From Anaerorhabdus furcosa (lineage in GTDB: Bacteria; Bacillota_I; Bacilli_A; Erysipelotrichales; Erysipelotrichaceae): a stretch of 64,000 nucleotides of DNA. Within the stretch, counting starts at the first letter, position 1. Every line of letters starts with the position of its first letter. Below, in pieces: positions 8,276 to 16,794 of the stretch. The notes beneath the pieces were generated by a model. The model did no database searches. It worked only from the letters and a program-made list of their open reading frames with translations, and was not told the DNA's origin. The position numbers and the translations under genes are program-made. The stretch covers positions 62,001 through 126,000 of the forward strand of contig NZ_FUWY01000004.1 in NCBI RefSeq assembly GCF_900167375.1, in the 5' to 3' direction.

Positions 8276-9532
8276 TTACTTTCTTGCTTCAAAAAGCATA
8301 CCTTTCAAACGTTTTGTAATTGATTCTTCTTCTGAATCAGGATTTTGTTCTTTATATTGAACCGTCTTGCTAAATTGTTCCATATCAATACTATTTTCAT
8401 TCTGTCCATTTATTGGAAGTTGATCTTTATATGCAAAGAATAAACCTAAGCAAGTTGATAAACCACTATAACGTACACCCAATGTTTCTGGGGTATAATT
8501 TTTCACATCAACACCTAATTCTTTTGATAATAATGTTGATAAACCTTGTAGTTCTCCACCCTCACCCGTAATCATAACAGTCGTTTTATTTGAATTCAAG
8601 ATAGGAAGACAAATTGCTTTCATATCAGCTAACCATTTTCTTACATTTGGTTCAATGCAACCACACAATTCTTTTTCAGACATTGTAAAGGTTTCACCAT
8701 GATTTGCCCAAATATAGATTGGAGAATTTGTATAACTCGTTTCATCCAAACGAGCATTGTATTTTAATAAACGAGAAAGCGTATCTATAGGTAAATCAAA
8801 TTTTTCATTAATTGATTCAATCCATTGATCCAATCCTTGATCAAAGATATCACTATTTACAAGTTTACCCTTAGTAAGCAATCCCAATGTTGTTGATTGT
8901 CTCTCTAATTTTATAATAATTACATTTTGATCCATTGTTTGTTCAAAGAGAGCTGCTTCTTTCGCTATAGCGTAAGTATCAAGATAAATATCCATGACAT
9001 TTAATCCTGCTTCCTCAACACAACGAACATAATCAAATGCAACCTCACGATCAACACATAACAAATCAATATCTACTGTTAAATCAGTACATTTTTCATT
9101 TAAAGGCATACGTCTTGTTGAAATACCATTGCACGTATATTTTACACATACTGCTTGAATCATTGCTAATGAATCATCTATTTTTGTAGCCATAGCTTTC
9201 TTAACTGATCGACGAATGTCTTGAATTGTAACAACATTATCAATTGATTCTACCTTCGTATTCACTTTTAGTGGATAACGATGCATATTAACTGAAGGAA
9301 TACACAACAAAACGCGCTCAATTTTTGCTCCTACTGTACGAGCAGCATTATCAACCGCTTTCTTAATTGATTCTTGAATTGCTTCTGAATCAGTTATTCT
9401 GTTATTGCTTATCCCAAATGCTGGAACTCTTTCGACCTTGATTATATTAAAGCGAGTATTAAAAAATTCACCTAAAATTAACCTAATTTCGTGATCTGCT
9501 ATTTCTAGGGCAGCAAAGATTTGTTTGTCCAT
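8276..9532 (-). CDS. ftsA: Cell division actin-like ATPase FtsA
   Basis: A 418-residue divergent FtsA, the actin-like protein that tethers FtsZ filaments to the membrane. The N-terminal phosphate-1 region reads [19 protein letters not shown]. The 1C (SHS2) domain follows, with [26 protein letters not shown]. The ATP-binding [13 protein letters not shown] motif is near residue 330. The C-terminus ends in a basic amphipathic segment ([15 protein letters not shown]), the expected membrane-targeting helix. A longer frame upstream lacks a ribosome site, so the start at 9532 with AAGGAC was chosen. The assignment rests on the fold motifs plus the neighbouring ftsZ, because overall conservation appears low. 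Confidence 0.88.
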   Translation of the reverse strand: MDKQIFAALEIADHEIRLILGEFFNTRFNIIKVERVPAFGISNNRITDSEAIQESIKKAVDNAARTVGAKIERVLLCIPSVNMHRYPLKVNTKVESIDNVVTIQDIRRSVKKAMATKIDDSLAMIQAVCVKYTCNGISTRRMPLNEKCTDLTVDIDLLCVDREVAFDYVRCVEEAGLNVMDIYLDTYAIAKEAALFEQTMDQNVIIIKLERQSTTLGLLTKGKLVNSDIFDQGLDQWIESINEKFDLPIDTLSRLLKYNARLDETSYTNSPIYIWANHGETFTMSEKELCGCIEPNVRKWLADMKAICLPILNSNKTTVMITGEGGELQGLSTLLSKELGVDVKNYTPETLGVRYSGLSTCLGLFFAYKDQLPINGQNENSIDMEQFSKTVQYKEQNPDSEEESITKRLKGMLFEARK

Positions 9533-9649
9533 GTCCTTAGAAGACCCCCTTTTCAAATTCACAATGTTATAATAACACATTTATTCTATTATAAAAAGAG
9601 AATAGTCAATAAATTCACTAATTTTCACAAGAAATTATTGTTCAGGGAC

Positions 9650-9678
9650 TTGCAAAGAAATAATAGATATGTTATAGT
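9650..9678 (+). promoter_or_regulatory. Promoter of rpmB
   Basis: TTGCAA (9650-9655), 17-bp spacer, TATAGT (9673-9678), followed by an AGAGAGGGGG ribosome site. It is divergent from ftsA. Confidence 0.7.
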
Positions 9679-9718
9679 TTACAAGCGAATTACGAAAATT
9701 AGAGAGGGGGTCTACGGT

Positions 9719-9913
9719 ATGTCAAGAGTTTGTGCCGTATCCGGTAAAAAAGCATTATCAGGAAATAGACGTTCACATTCATTACGTGCAACTCGTCGTA
9801 AATGGAATGTAAATTTACAAAAAGTTAGAGTGATGATTGATGGGAAACCACAAAGAATCCGTATTTCCGCTCGTGCATTAAAAACTTTAAAAGCTGAACA
9901 AGCAGCAAAATAA
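9719..9913 (+). CDS. rpmB: Large ribosomal subunit protein bL28
   Basis: A 64-residue basic protein with the L28 pattern: [20 protein letters not shown] at the N-terminus and NVNLQKVRV in the middle. It is a structural protein of the 50S subunit. Only one Cys is retained in the region where the zinc-binding form has two CXXC pairs, so this is the zinc-independent type. An upstream-extended frame (from 9521) has no support. Its divergent position next to the thiN-rpe-rsgA block is the usual firmicute arrangement. Confidence 0.97.
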   Translation: MSRVCAVSGKKALSGNRRSHSLRATRRKWNVNLQKVRVMIDGKPQRIRISARALKTLKAEQAAK

Positions 9914-9914
9914 A

Positions 9915-9937
9915 AGAGTCTAACGACTCTTTTTTTG
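9915..9937. terminator. Terminator after rpmB, probably bidirectional
   Basis: AAAGAGTC-TAAC-GACTCTTT with seven T on the plus strand and four T on the minus strand. It lies between the convergent rpmB and thiN genes. Confidence 0.88.
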
Positions 9938-9944
9938 TTTGTTA

Positions 9945-10553
9945 TTAATCATTTGTTTGCATACACAATAATTTTCCTGAATGAACAACTATCTTCGCTA
10001 CTTCACCTTCAATCTCATTGGATAGCCCGATGAGATTTTTTGTACTCATAAAATACTCATGCAGAGGATACTTCACATCACTAAAGGTAACAACTGCATC
10101 TTCAATTGCAAATAATGATAAATATCGATAACCCTTCTTTTCTACAACGTGTTCTCCTTTGTTTAATACAAACATAAGGTTACACTCATCAATTAATTTT
10201 AAATTTAATTCTTCATTCATAAGTAAACCAACATTTACATAATGATGATCATATCGTTTACCTAAACCACCATAGAAAATTATTTCTTGATATCCTCTTT
10301 TTTTACATTCTTCAATTGCTGCTTGACTGTCACTAAAATCTTTCATTGGTTTTAGCTGTATTACTTCATTACTCATTTTATAAACCAGATGTTTTTCTTC
10401 TTCCATAATAGAATCAAAATCACCTATAGCTACAACCATGGGAATGTTTAATTTTGCCAAATGAAGTGCACCTTTATCAATACCAATATAATCTGCTTCT
10501 TCTTGCTTTATTTCAGTTTTAATATTCGCAACCAAAATTGCTTTGCTTAACAT
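9945..10553 (-). CDS. thiN: Thiamine pyrophosphokinase
   Basis: A 202-residue ThiN/YloS family enzyme converting thiamine and ATP to thiamine diphosphate and AMP. The family signature appears as GIDKGALHLAKLNIPMVVAIGDFDS (the IGDFDS nucleotide/metal motif at about residues 42-47). DSQAAIEECKKRG and YGGLGKRYDHHYVNV (about residues 93-108) follow. It overlaps the end of rpe by 7 bases, so translation is coupled. Last gene of the priA-to-thiN block. The product would serve the thiamine-diphosphate-dependent pyruvate:ferredoxin oxidoreductase encoded elsewhere in the window. Confidence 0.93.
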   Translation of the reverse strand: MLSKAILVANIKTEIKQEEADYIGIDKGALHLAKLNIPMVVAIGDFDSIMEEEKHLVYKMSNEVIQLKPMKDFSDSQAAIEECKKRGYQEIIFYGGLGKRYDHHYVNVGLLMNEELNLKLIDECNLMFVLNKGEHVVEKKGYRYLSLFAIEDAVVTFSDVKYPLHEYFMSTKNLIGLSNEIEGEVAKIVVHSGKLLCMQTND

Positions 10554-11191
10554 AAACTTGCTACAGCTTTCTCAATATCATTTTTAAATACGTAACTTCC
10601 TGCAACTAAAACATCAACACCTGCTTCTTTGCATAGATTTGCAGTATCTTGATTAATACCACCATCCACTTGAATTAATGTACTGTAGTTGTTTTCTACA
10701 ATGATTTGCTTTAATGCTTTGATTTTATCAATTGCACTCATCATAAATGATTGTCCACCAAATCCAGGTTCAACTGACATAACAAGTACTAAATCAAATT
10801 CCCCTACGATTTCTTTTAAAACTTGAACATCTGTATTGGGCTTAATACTAATCCCTGCTTTAACACCACGCTCATGAATATGGTGTGCGATGCGTAAGCA
10901 TTCCTCAACATCTTTACACACTTCATAGTGATATGTAATCATCTCAGCACCTGCATCAATAAAAACATCAGAGAAAAATAATGGATCACTTACCATGATA
11001 TGCACATCTAAAAAAAGTGGACTTAATTTTCTAAATGCCTTTAATATATCTGGCCCAAAAGTTAGATTTGGTACAAAATGGCCATCCATGACATCAAAAT
11101 GTAACCACTCTGCTTTTGACTCATTTAATGCATTTGTTTGTTCATTTATTTTTGTAAAATCCAATGATAATACTGATGGTGAAATAATCAT
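10547..11191 (-). CDS. rpe: Ribulose-phosphate 3-epimerase
   Basis: A 214-residue TIM-barrel enzyme interconverting ribulose 5-phosphate and xylulose 5-phosphate in the pentose phosphate pathway. Motifs seen are ISPSVLSLDF (start), HFDVMDGHFVPNLTFGP (metal-binding and catalytic Asp), VMSVEPGFGGQ, and QVDGGINQDT near residue 175. The longer frame beginning MFTTYEK overlaps rsgA and lacks a ribosome site. The ATG at 11191 has GGAGGAG. It lies 11 bases after rsgA. Confidence 0.96.
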   Translation of the reverse strand: MIISPSVLSLDFTKINEQTNALNESKAEWLHFDVMDGHFVPNLTFGPDILKAFRKLSPLFLDVHIMVSDPLFFSDVFIDAGAEMITYHYEVCKDVEECLRIAHHIHERGVKAGISIKPNTDVQVLKEIVGEFDLVLVMSVEPGFGGQSFMMSAIDKIKALKQIIVENNYSTLIQVDGGINQDTANLCKEAGVDVLVAGSYVFKNDIEKAVASLC

Positions 11192-11202
11192 ATTTTCTCC
11201 TC

Positions 11203-12051
11203 CTATTTTTTCATAAGTGGTAAACATTGTAGGTAGTTCTCATATCTTATCTTTGATACTTCCTGCTTCTCTACCGCCTCTTTAATTGCACATCCAGGTT
11301 CATTTACATGAATGCAATCTCTAAACTTGCATTTACCAATATAAGGCTTAAATTCAAACAATGAATTTGCACACTCAATTGGTGTTGTCTTTGTAAAGTC
11401 AAGAGATGAAAACCCAGGTGTATCAGCAACCCATCCACCAGCTACCTCATGAAGCTCGGTATGACGTGTTGTATGTTTTCCTCGTCCAAGTGCTTTTGAT
11501 GTCTCTTGGGTTCTTAGTTCAAAACTTGGATCTAATGAGTTGAGTAAAGTTGACTTTCCTACTCCACTTTGTCCTGTTAATACTGTTATTTTATCACACA
11601 AAACAGATGCAAGCTCGTCATCTACACTGTCTTTACCACAAAGTAAACATGTATAACCTGATTTTATATAATCATCAATTATTTTGTATAACTCATCATT
11701 TTGTTTTACTAAATCCATTTTTGTAATACATAAAATGGGTTGAATGTTTGCAATTTGTATCAAGAAAGATAATCGATCCACCAGTGTGGTACTAAAGTCT
11801 GGATCTTTACTAGACATTACAATAATCGCTTGATCAACATTTGCAATAGCAGGACGCACTAAAACATTCTTTCTTTCAAGAATTTTTTCAATGCCTACTT
11901 TATCGCCATATCTTTCTATTTCAACTAAATCACCAACAAAAGGCGTTGTTTGTAGTCGAACTTTTCCCATTGCAACACACAATAAACGCGTCTTATCTTC
12001 AGTTAAAACAGTATATTGATTAGAAATTATTTTAATAATTCTAGCTTTCAT
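11203..12051 (-). CDS. rsgA: Ribosome small-subunit-dependent GTPase RsgA
   Basis: A 282-residue circularly permuted GTPase that checks late 30S maturation. The domain order is an N-terminal OB fold (residues 1-65), then G4 TKMD, G1 GQSGVGKSTLLNSL and G3 DTPGF. A C-terminal zinc site of pattern C-x4-C-x-H-x5-C is visible in FRDCIHVNEPGC and the preceding Cys. All motifs are intact and the length is normal. In the operon it sits between the kinase gene and rpe, as in Bacillus. RsgA homologues are known substrates of the PASTA kinase in some firmicutes. Confidence 0.95.
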   Translation of the reverse strand: MKARIIKIISNQYTVLTEDKTRLLCVAMGKVRLQTTPFVGDLVEIERYGDKVGIEKILERKNVLVRPAIANVDQAIIVMSSKDPDFSTTLVDRLSFLIQIANIQPILCITKMDLVKQNDELYKIIDDYIKSGYTCLLCGKDSVDDELASVLCDKITVLTGQSGVGKSTLLNSLDPSFELRTQETSKALGRGKHTTRHTELHEVAGGWVADTPGFSSLDFTKTTPIECANSLFEFKPYIGKCKFRDCIHVNEPGCAIKEAVEKQEVSKIRYENYLQCLPLMKK

Positions 12052-12060
12052 CGAGCCTCC

Positions 12061-13749
12061 TTAATAATAGTAAAGAATAATATAACTTCCTTCTTCTTGA
12101 GTATAAGCACTACCTAGTGCAGGTGATGTATCTATCACCACACCCCATGATAAGTTTGCTCTTTCTTCATCACTCATACTACTTGTATCCATTGTACTTA
12201 ATCTTACATCAGCACCAAGTTCTTCTAGTGCATATTTGGCATCTTCAATTGGCATTCCTTTAATTGAATGAGGAATCACAATACTTGGATAACTTGAATA
12301 AACTAATCGCACCTCAGTTGCTGCTTCTGGATTAAATTCAGTATTCGGCAATAACAATTCTTGGCGAATAATTTGACCTGCAGGTACATCTGGATTTTCT
12401 TCAGAAACAGTGTAAATTCTCATATTCTTATATTGGCTTAATTCTGCTTTTGCTTCTTTTTGATTAGAACCAGTATAATCTTTCATTTTTATACCAATAC
12501 CACTTGAAACTGTTACTTGAATTCGTGATCCTTTATCCACATTAGTTCCTACCATTGGATTAACTTCAACAATCTGTCCCTTTGGTGTATTCTCAGTTAA
12601 TTTATAAGTAACATTGGATGTATCTAACATTACATTGTTCTCTGTACATACATCTTTTGCTTCTGTAATGGTTAGACCAATAATATTAGGTACTTCATAT
12701 CGTCGTGTTATTGGATCTAAAATTCCCGATAAAGAAATTAACATATATCCAACTCCTACAGTAAGTATTAGAATTAACGCTGTAATTACCTTAGGAAGAA
12801 TTGATTTTTTCTGTTTTACAGGCACCTTTTTCTTTTTTGTCTTTGGTGCATCTTGTTCTTCAATTTGATTAAACATAACCGTTTTATTGTCATTTGCTTT
12901 TGATGTAAACACAAGCTTTTTATCATTTGCATGAGTTGGCAACAAACATTGATTTAAATCATTTAACATTTCTAAACAAGATTGATAACGGTACGCTTTA
13001 TTTTTTACAGTTGATTTTATAATAATGTTTTCAATTGATTGTGGTAGAGATGGATTAAATTCTCTTACCGAAGGAATTTCATTGCGCATGTGCTTTAATG
13101 CAACTTGCACTGGTGCATCTGCTTGAAATGGTAATTCTCCCGTTAATAATTCAAAGAAAACAATACCCAATGAATAAATATCACTTTGGTTGGTTGCTGA
13201 TTCTCCACGGGCTAATTCTGGTGCCAAATAATGCACTGAACCCATAACAGAATCAGATTGTGTAAGTTGTAGTGAACCTTGTGCTAAGGCAATACCAAAG
13301 TCCAACATCTTAATTGTTCCATCTGCTTTAACAATTACGTTTTGAGATTTAATATCGCGATGGATAATCCCCTTACGATGTGCTTCCGCAGTTGCACTAA
13401 TTAATTGCTTCATGATATCGATTGCTTCTTCTTTGCACAAAGCACCACGTTGATTAATTAATTGTTTTAATGTCTTTCCTCTAATGTACTCCATAACGAT
13501 AAAATGTTTGCCATTTTCTTCGCCTACATCATAGATATCTACAATATTGGGATGTGTTAGAGCCGTTGAGGCACTTGCTTCACGTTGAAAACGCAATAAA
13601 TTGACTGGATCACTACTGAGTTCTCCACGAAGTATTTTTATTGCTACTTCACGATTTAGGATAATATCAACCGCAACATACACATCAGCCATTCCACCTT
13701 GTCCAATGTGTTTTGTTAGTATATATCGATTTGCTATAGTTTCATTCAT
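12061..13749 (-). CDS. pknB: PASTA-domain Ser/Thr protein kinase (PrkC/PknB/StkP type)
   Basis: A 562-residue transmembrane kinase that senses peptidoglycan or lipid II and phosphorylates cell-wall, division and translation proteins. The cytosolic kinase domain occupies residues 1-270, with GQGGMADVYVA (P-loop), catalytic Lys38, HRDIKSQN (130-137) and DFG (150-152). A basic linker precedes one membrane helix (about residues 320-342). Three PASTA repeats follow outside, starting near VPNIIGL, KMKDYTG and VIPHSIKG. Its start overlaps the phosphatase stop by 4 bases. Together with the FemX enzymes and M56 receptors it adds a third envelope-sensing element in the window. Confidence 0.96.
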   Translation of the reverse strand: MNETIANRYILTKHIGQGGMADVYVAVDIILNREVAIKILRGELSSDPVNLLRFQREASASTALTHPNIVDIYDVGEENGKHFIVMEYIRGKTLKQLINQRGALCKEEAIDIMKQLISATAEAHRKGIIHRDIKSQNVIVKADGTIKMLDFGIALAQGSLQLTQSDSVMGSVHYLAPELARGESATNQSDIYSLGIVFFELLTGELPFQADAPVQVALKHMRNEIPSVREFNPSLPQSIENIIIKSTVKNKAYRYQSCLEMLNDLNQCLLPTHANDKKLVFTSKANDNKTVMFNQIEEQDAPKTKKKKVPVKQKKSILPKVITALILILTVGVGYMLISLSGILDPITRRYEVPNIIGLTITEAKDVCTENNVMLDTSNVTYKLTENTPKGQIVEVNPMVGTNVDKGSRIQVTVSSGIGIKMKDYTGSNQKEAKAELSQYKNMRIYTVSEENPDVPAGQIIRQELLLPNTEFNPEAATEVRLVYSSYPSIVIPHSIKGMPIEDAKYALEELGADVRLSTMDTSSMSDEERANLSWGVVIDTSPALGSAYTQEEGSYIILYYY

Positions 13750-14495
13750 CGGTTGTCATTCGCCTCCAGTTCTATCAAAATAATTGTTACATTATCATAG
13801 CCCCCTACTTTTAAAGACTTATTAAGGAGGTTTCTTACTTTTAATGTTGTACTTAATTCTTTACTCATCATAATTTTTTGTATCACTTCATGTTCCACAT
13901 AGCCATACAATCCATCACTACAAATAAGGAATGAATTGATTCTTTCGGGATGTGGATCAATATCGATTCTCACATTATCCCAAACACCCAATGCGTTTGT
14001 TAAAACATTCTTCTTTGGATGAAATTCTGCTTCTTCAATACTAATTTCTCCTGTTTTAACCAAATCATTGACGAGTGTATGATCTTTTGTAATTGGTATA
14101 AATCGTCCATCTGGATAGGTGCAATAAACACGGCTATCTCCTATATTCACAACAAAACGACCTACTTTACAAATAAGAACCCCTACAAATGTTGTTCCCA
14201 TACCACGATAAACATTGGAAGTTGTTGATTTAGTAAAAATAATATCATTTGCCTTTAACAAATGGAATCGAATCCAACGTATTGCATCCTCTTCATCTTT
14301 AAAACCAGCATTCTCACTAAAAACTTCAGAGAAATAGTCAATCGCAATCTTGGAAGCAACATCACCAGCACGACCTCCACCAATACCATCACAAACAATA
14401 GCGAAAACGTCACCTACTTCATTTGAAGCGATGACATAATTATCTTGATTTGTTTTTCGGATGAGTCCCTTATCAGTTACTCCATAATAACGCAT
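13746..14495 (-). CDS. stp: PP2C-family protein phosphatase (PrpC/Stp)
   Basis: A 249-residue PPM phosphatase, the partner that reverses the neighbouring PASTA kinase. The metal-binding motifs are in order: TDKGLIRKTNQDN (residues 7-19), CDGIGG (35-40), GDSRVY, ICSDGLYGYVE (about 193-203) and GGYDNVTIILIEL at the C-terminus. It is soluble, with no membrane segment. The stop overlaps the kinase start, and it begins 7 bases after rlmN. This phosphatase-kinase pair is conserved in firmicutes. Confidence 0.96.
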   Translation of the reverse strand: MRYYGVTDKGLIRKTNQDNYVIASNEVGDVFAIVCDGIGGGRAGDVASKIAIDYFSEVFSENAGFKDEEDAIRWIRFHLLKANDIIFTKSTTSNVYRGMGTTFVGVLICKVGRFVVNIGDSRVYCTYPDGRFIPITKDHTLVNDLVKTGEISIEEAEFHPKKNVLTNALGVWDNVRIDIDPHPERINSFLICSDGLYGYVEHEVIQKIMMSKELSTTLKVRNLLNKSLKVGGYDNVTIILIELEANDNR

Positions 14496-14502
14496 TGAGA
14501 AA

Positions 14503-15537
14503 CTATCCCCTTTCGTGTTTTGCTCTTAATTGACCACAAGCCGCATCAATATCATCGCCATGTTTGGCACGCAAAGTAGCTTTAACCTTATTCTTCATCA
14601 AACAATCATAAAAGCGTAAAGCTGATTTAGAATCACATGTCTTGTAACCATGCTCATCTACTTGATTGTATGGAATTAAATTAACATAGGCATTCATACC
14701 TCGAATCAAATTCGCAAGATTTCTTGCATCTTGATCTGAATCATTAACACCTTTTAGTAGAACATATTCAAAAGTTAAACGACGATTGTTTTCTTCGCTA
14801 TATTTTCGTAATGCTGCCATGAGTTGATTCAATGGATAAGCATGATTAATCGGCATAATTTGATCACGCAATTCATCCGTTGGTGCATGCAATGAAATTG
14901 CTAAATTGTATTGTACATGTTCTTTAGAGAACTTTTCAATCATTGGTACAATGCCACAAGTACTTATTGTAATGTGACGAGCACCCAAAGCTAATCCTTT
15001 ATCATGATTAATTGTCCTACAGAAATTCATGACATTGTCATAATTATCAAATGGTTCTCCTGTTCCCATGATAACCAAGTTTGATATTCTTTTTTCTTCT
15101 TTATCTAACTCTTTTTGTACATACAGTATTTGTGCAACAATTTCACCACTTGTTAAGTCACGTTGCTTCTTCAATAATCCTGATGCACAAAACTTGCACC
15201 CCATATTACATCCAACTTGTGATGTAACACAAATACTTTCTCCAAACTCATAATGCATTAACACAGTTTCTATTAAGGATCCATCTTGTAGTTTAAATAA
15301 ATACTTTGCAGTTTGATCTTTTGCAACTTGTTTATCTACTAATTCAAGTGGATTAATACAATATTCATTTGACAACTTTTCAATTGCTTCTTTGCTCATA
15401 TCACTCATCTCATTAAAACTTGAAACGCGCTTGCGATAAAGCCATTGAAAGCATTGATCCGCTCTAAATTTTTTCCAACCCCAACCTAGAAACAAAGCCT
15501 CTAGTTCGGCATAACTATAATCATATATTGTCTTCAT
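14503..15537 (-). CDS. rlmN: Dual-specificity 23S rRNA (A2503)/tRNA (A37) C2-methyltransferase RlmN
   Basis: A 344-residue radical-SAM methyltransferase that makes 2-methyladenosine at 23S A2503 and tRNA A37. The radical SAM cluster motif CNMGCKFCASG binds the 4Fe-4S cluster. MGTGEPFDNY and ISTCGIVP are further family motifs. The two catalytic Cys positions are present, one at the start of the motif region near residue 118 and one in the C-terminal DIDAACGQLR. Length is typical. It lies 30 bases after rsmB in the same transcriptional direction. Confidence 0.96.
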   Translation of the reverse strand: MKTIYDYSYAELEALFLGWGWKKFRADQCFQWLYRKRVSSFNEMSDMSKEAIEKLSNEYCINPLELVDKQVAKDQTAKYLFKLQDGSLIETVLMHYEFGESICVTSQVGCNMGCKFCASGLLKKQRDLTSGEIVAQILYVQKELDKEEKRISNLVIMGTGEPFDNYDNVMNFCRTINHDKGLALGARHITISTCGIVPMIEKFSKEHVQYNLAISLHAPTDELRDQIMPINHAYPLNQLMAALRKYSEENNRRLTFEYVLLKGVNDSDQDARNLANLIRGMNAYVNLIPYNQVDEHGYKTCDSKSALRFYDCLMKNKVKATLRAKHGDDIDAACGQLRAKHERG

Positions 15538-15567
15538 TTTTTCACCACTGTACTATTTTACCACAAA

Positions 15568-16782
15568 TTACCCTTTTTTTAACAACTTCGCCATATAGAA
15601 GCCATCTTTTGTCGAATCTATAGGAAAAATAGTATTTTCATAACATAATTCGTATTCTGGATGACTGTTTATAAAATTTTGAATCTGTTTTTCGTTTTCT
15701 TTCTTATTAATTGTACATGTACTATAAACTAAAACACCCTCATTCTTCAAGAGTGACTGTACAGAATTTAGAATATTCTTCTGAAGTTCAACAATTTCAT
15801 CAATATTTTCTGGTTGTATTTTCATTTTAATTTCAGGTTTACGACGTAATACACCTAGTCCTGAACAAGGTGCATCCACTAAAATAGCATCAAATGATTC
15901 CTGCTCAAGAATTGTATTTAGTAAAATTGCATCTTCATTAATTACTTTTGTGTTTGTTACACCCAGTTTATCCATTGCTTCACTTACTAACTTTGCTCGA
16001 TGCTCATGCAATTCATTCGCAATGATTTCACCTGTATTATTTAGCATCATTGCGATTTGTGAAGTTTTTGTTCCAGGCGCACTACAGCAATCTAAAACTC
16101 TTGATTCTTCTTTTAAATTCATTATCTTTACAACTTGTTGACTTGATTCATCTTGAATGACAATTTTGCCTTCTTGAAATATTTCACTTTGAACAAGATT
16201 GAAATCAGCTACAAAAGCAAGTTCATCTAAAAAATGAATTCCTTCTATTTTTTCTAGTTCTTCTTTAGAACTTTTTAGTGTATTAATTCTACCTACAACC
16301 TGTGCATCCAAGTTATTTCCTTCAATAATCTCTAACATCTTTTCTTGACCATAATGTGCTTTCCACAAATTAATCAACCACTCTGGATGGCTTGTTTGTA
16401 TCCCAATATCATCTGAATGCATCTTGCCTCTTGCTTCAACTTTTCTAAGTATTGCATTTACAAAACCTTTGTTTGAGTTTGGTGCACAATCTACCGCTTC
16501 ATTAATAATCGCATAAGTCGGTACTTTATCCATAAAAAACAACTGATACACACTCATATCAAGAAGAATTGCTATTTGCTTTGAACAAGGCTTATCTACC
16601 AAATCATTCCATTGATAGCGACACAAACGATAATTACGTAGTGTACCATAAACAATTTGAGTAACTAATCCTTTATCTTTATCACTTACTTTATCTAGTG
16701 CTTTACGCATCATTAAATTTGCATATTGACCCTCAAGTATAATCTTGCATAAGCAATCATACGCTACAAATCGTGCATTCAT
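15568..16782 (-). CDS. rsmB: 16S rRNA (cytosine-967-C5)-methyltransferase RsmB
   Basis: A 404-residue protein with an N-terminal NusB-like RNA-binding domain (residues 1-125) and a C-terminal SAM-dependent methyltransferase domain. Motifs visible are LDCCSAPGTKTSQIA (SAM binding), DAPCSGLGVLRRKPE (catalytic Cys in the PCSGLG motif) and YSTCTINKKENE. The usual firmicute neighbours def and fmt are absent between it and priA. It follows priA by only 12 bases. Confidence 0.95.
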   Translation of the reverse strand: MNARFVAYDCLCKIILEGQYANLMMRKALDKVSDKDKGLVTQIVYGTLRNYRLCRYQWNDLVDKPCSKQIAILLDMSVYQLFFMDKVPTYAIINEAVDCAPNSNKGFVNAILRKVEARGKMHSDDIGIQTSHPEWLINLWKAHYGQEKMLEIIEGNNLDAQVVGRINTLKSSKEELEKIEGIHFLDELAFVADFNLVQSEIFQEGKIVIQDESSQQVVKIMNLKEESRVLDCCSAPGTKTSQIAMMLNNTGEIIANELHEHRAKLVSEAMDKLGVTNTKVINEDAILLNTILEQESFDAILVDAPCSGLGVLRRKPEIKMKIQPENIDEIVELQKNILNSVQSLLKNEGVLVYSTCTINKKENEKQIQNFINSHPEYELCYENTIFPIDSTKDGFYMAKLLKKG

Positions 16783-16794
16783 GTTGTATCTCCT

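Noticed and set aside
9521-9718. Upstream extension of the L28 frame
   Set aside because: The 64-residue form is the normal size and has the only ribosome site and a promoter in front; the extension overlaps ftsA.
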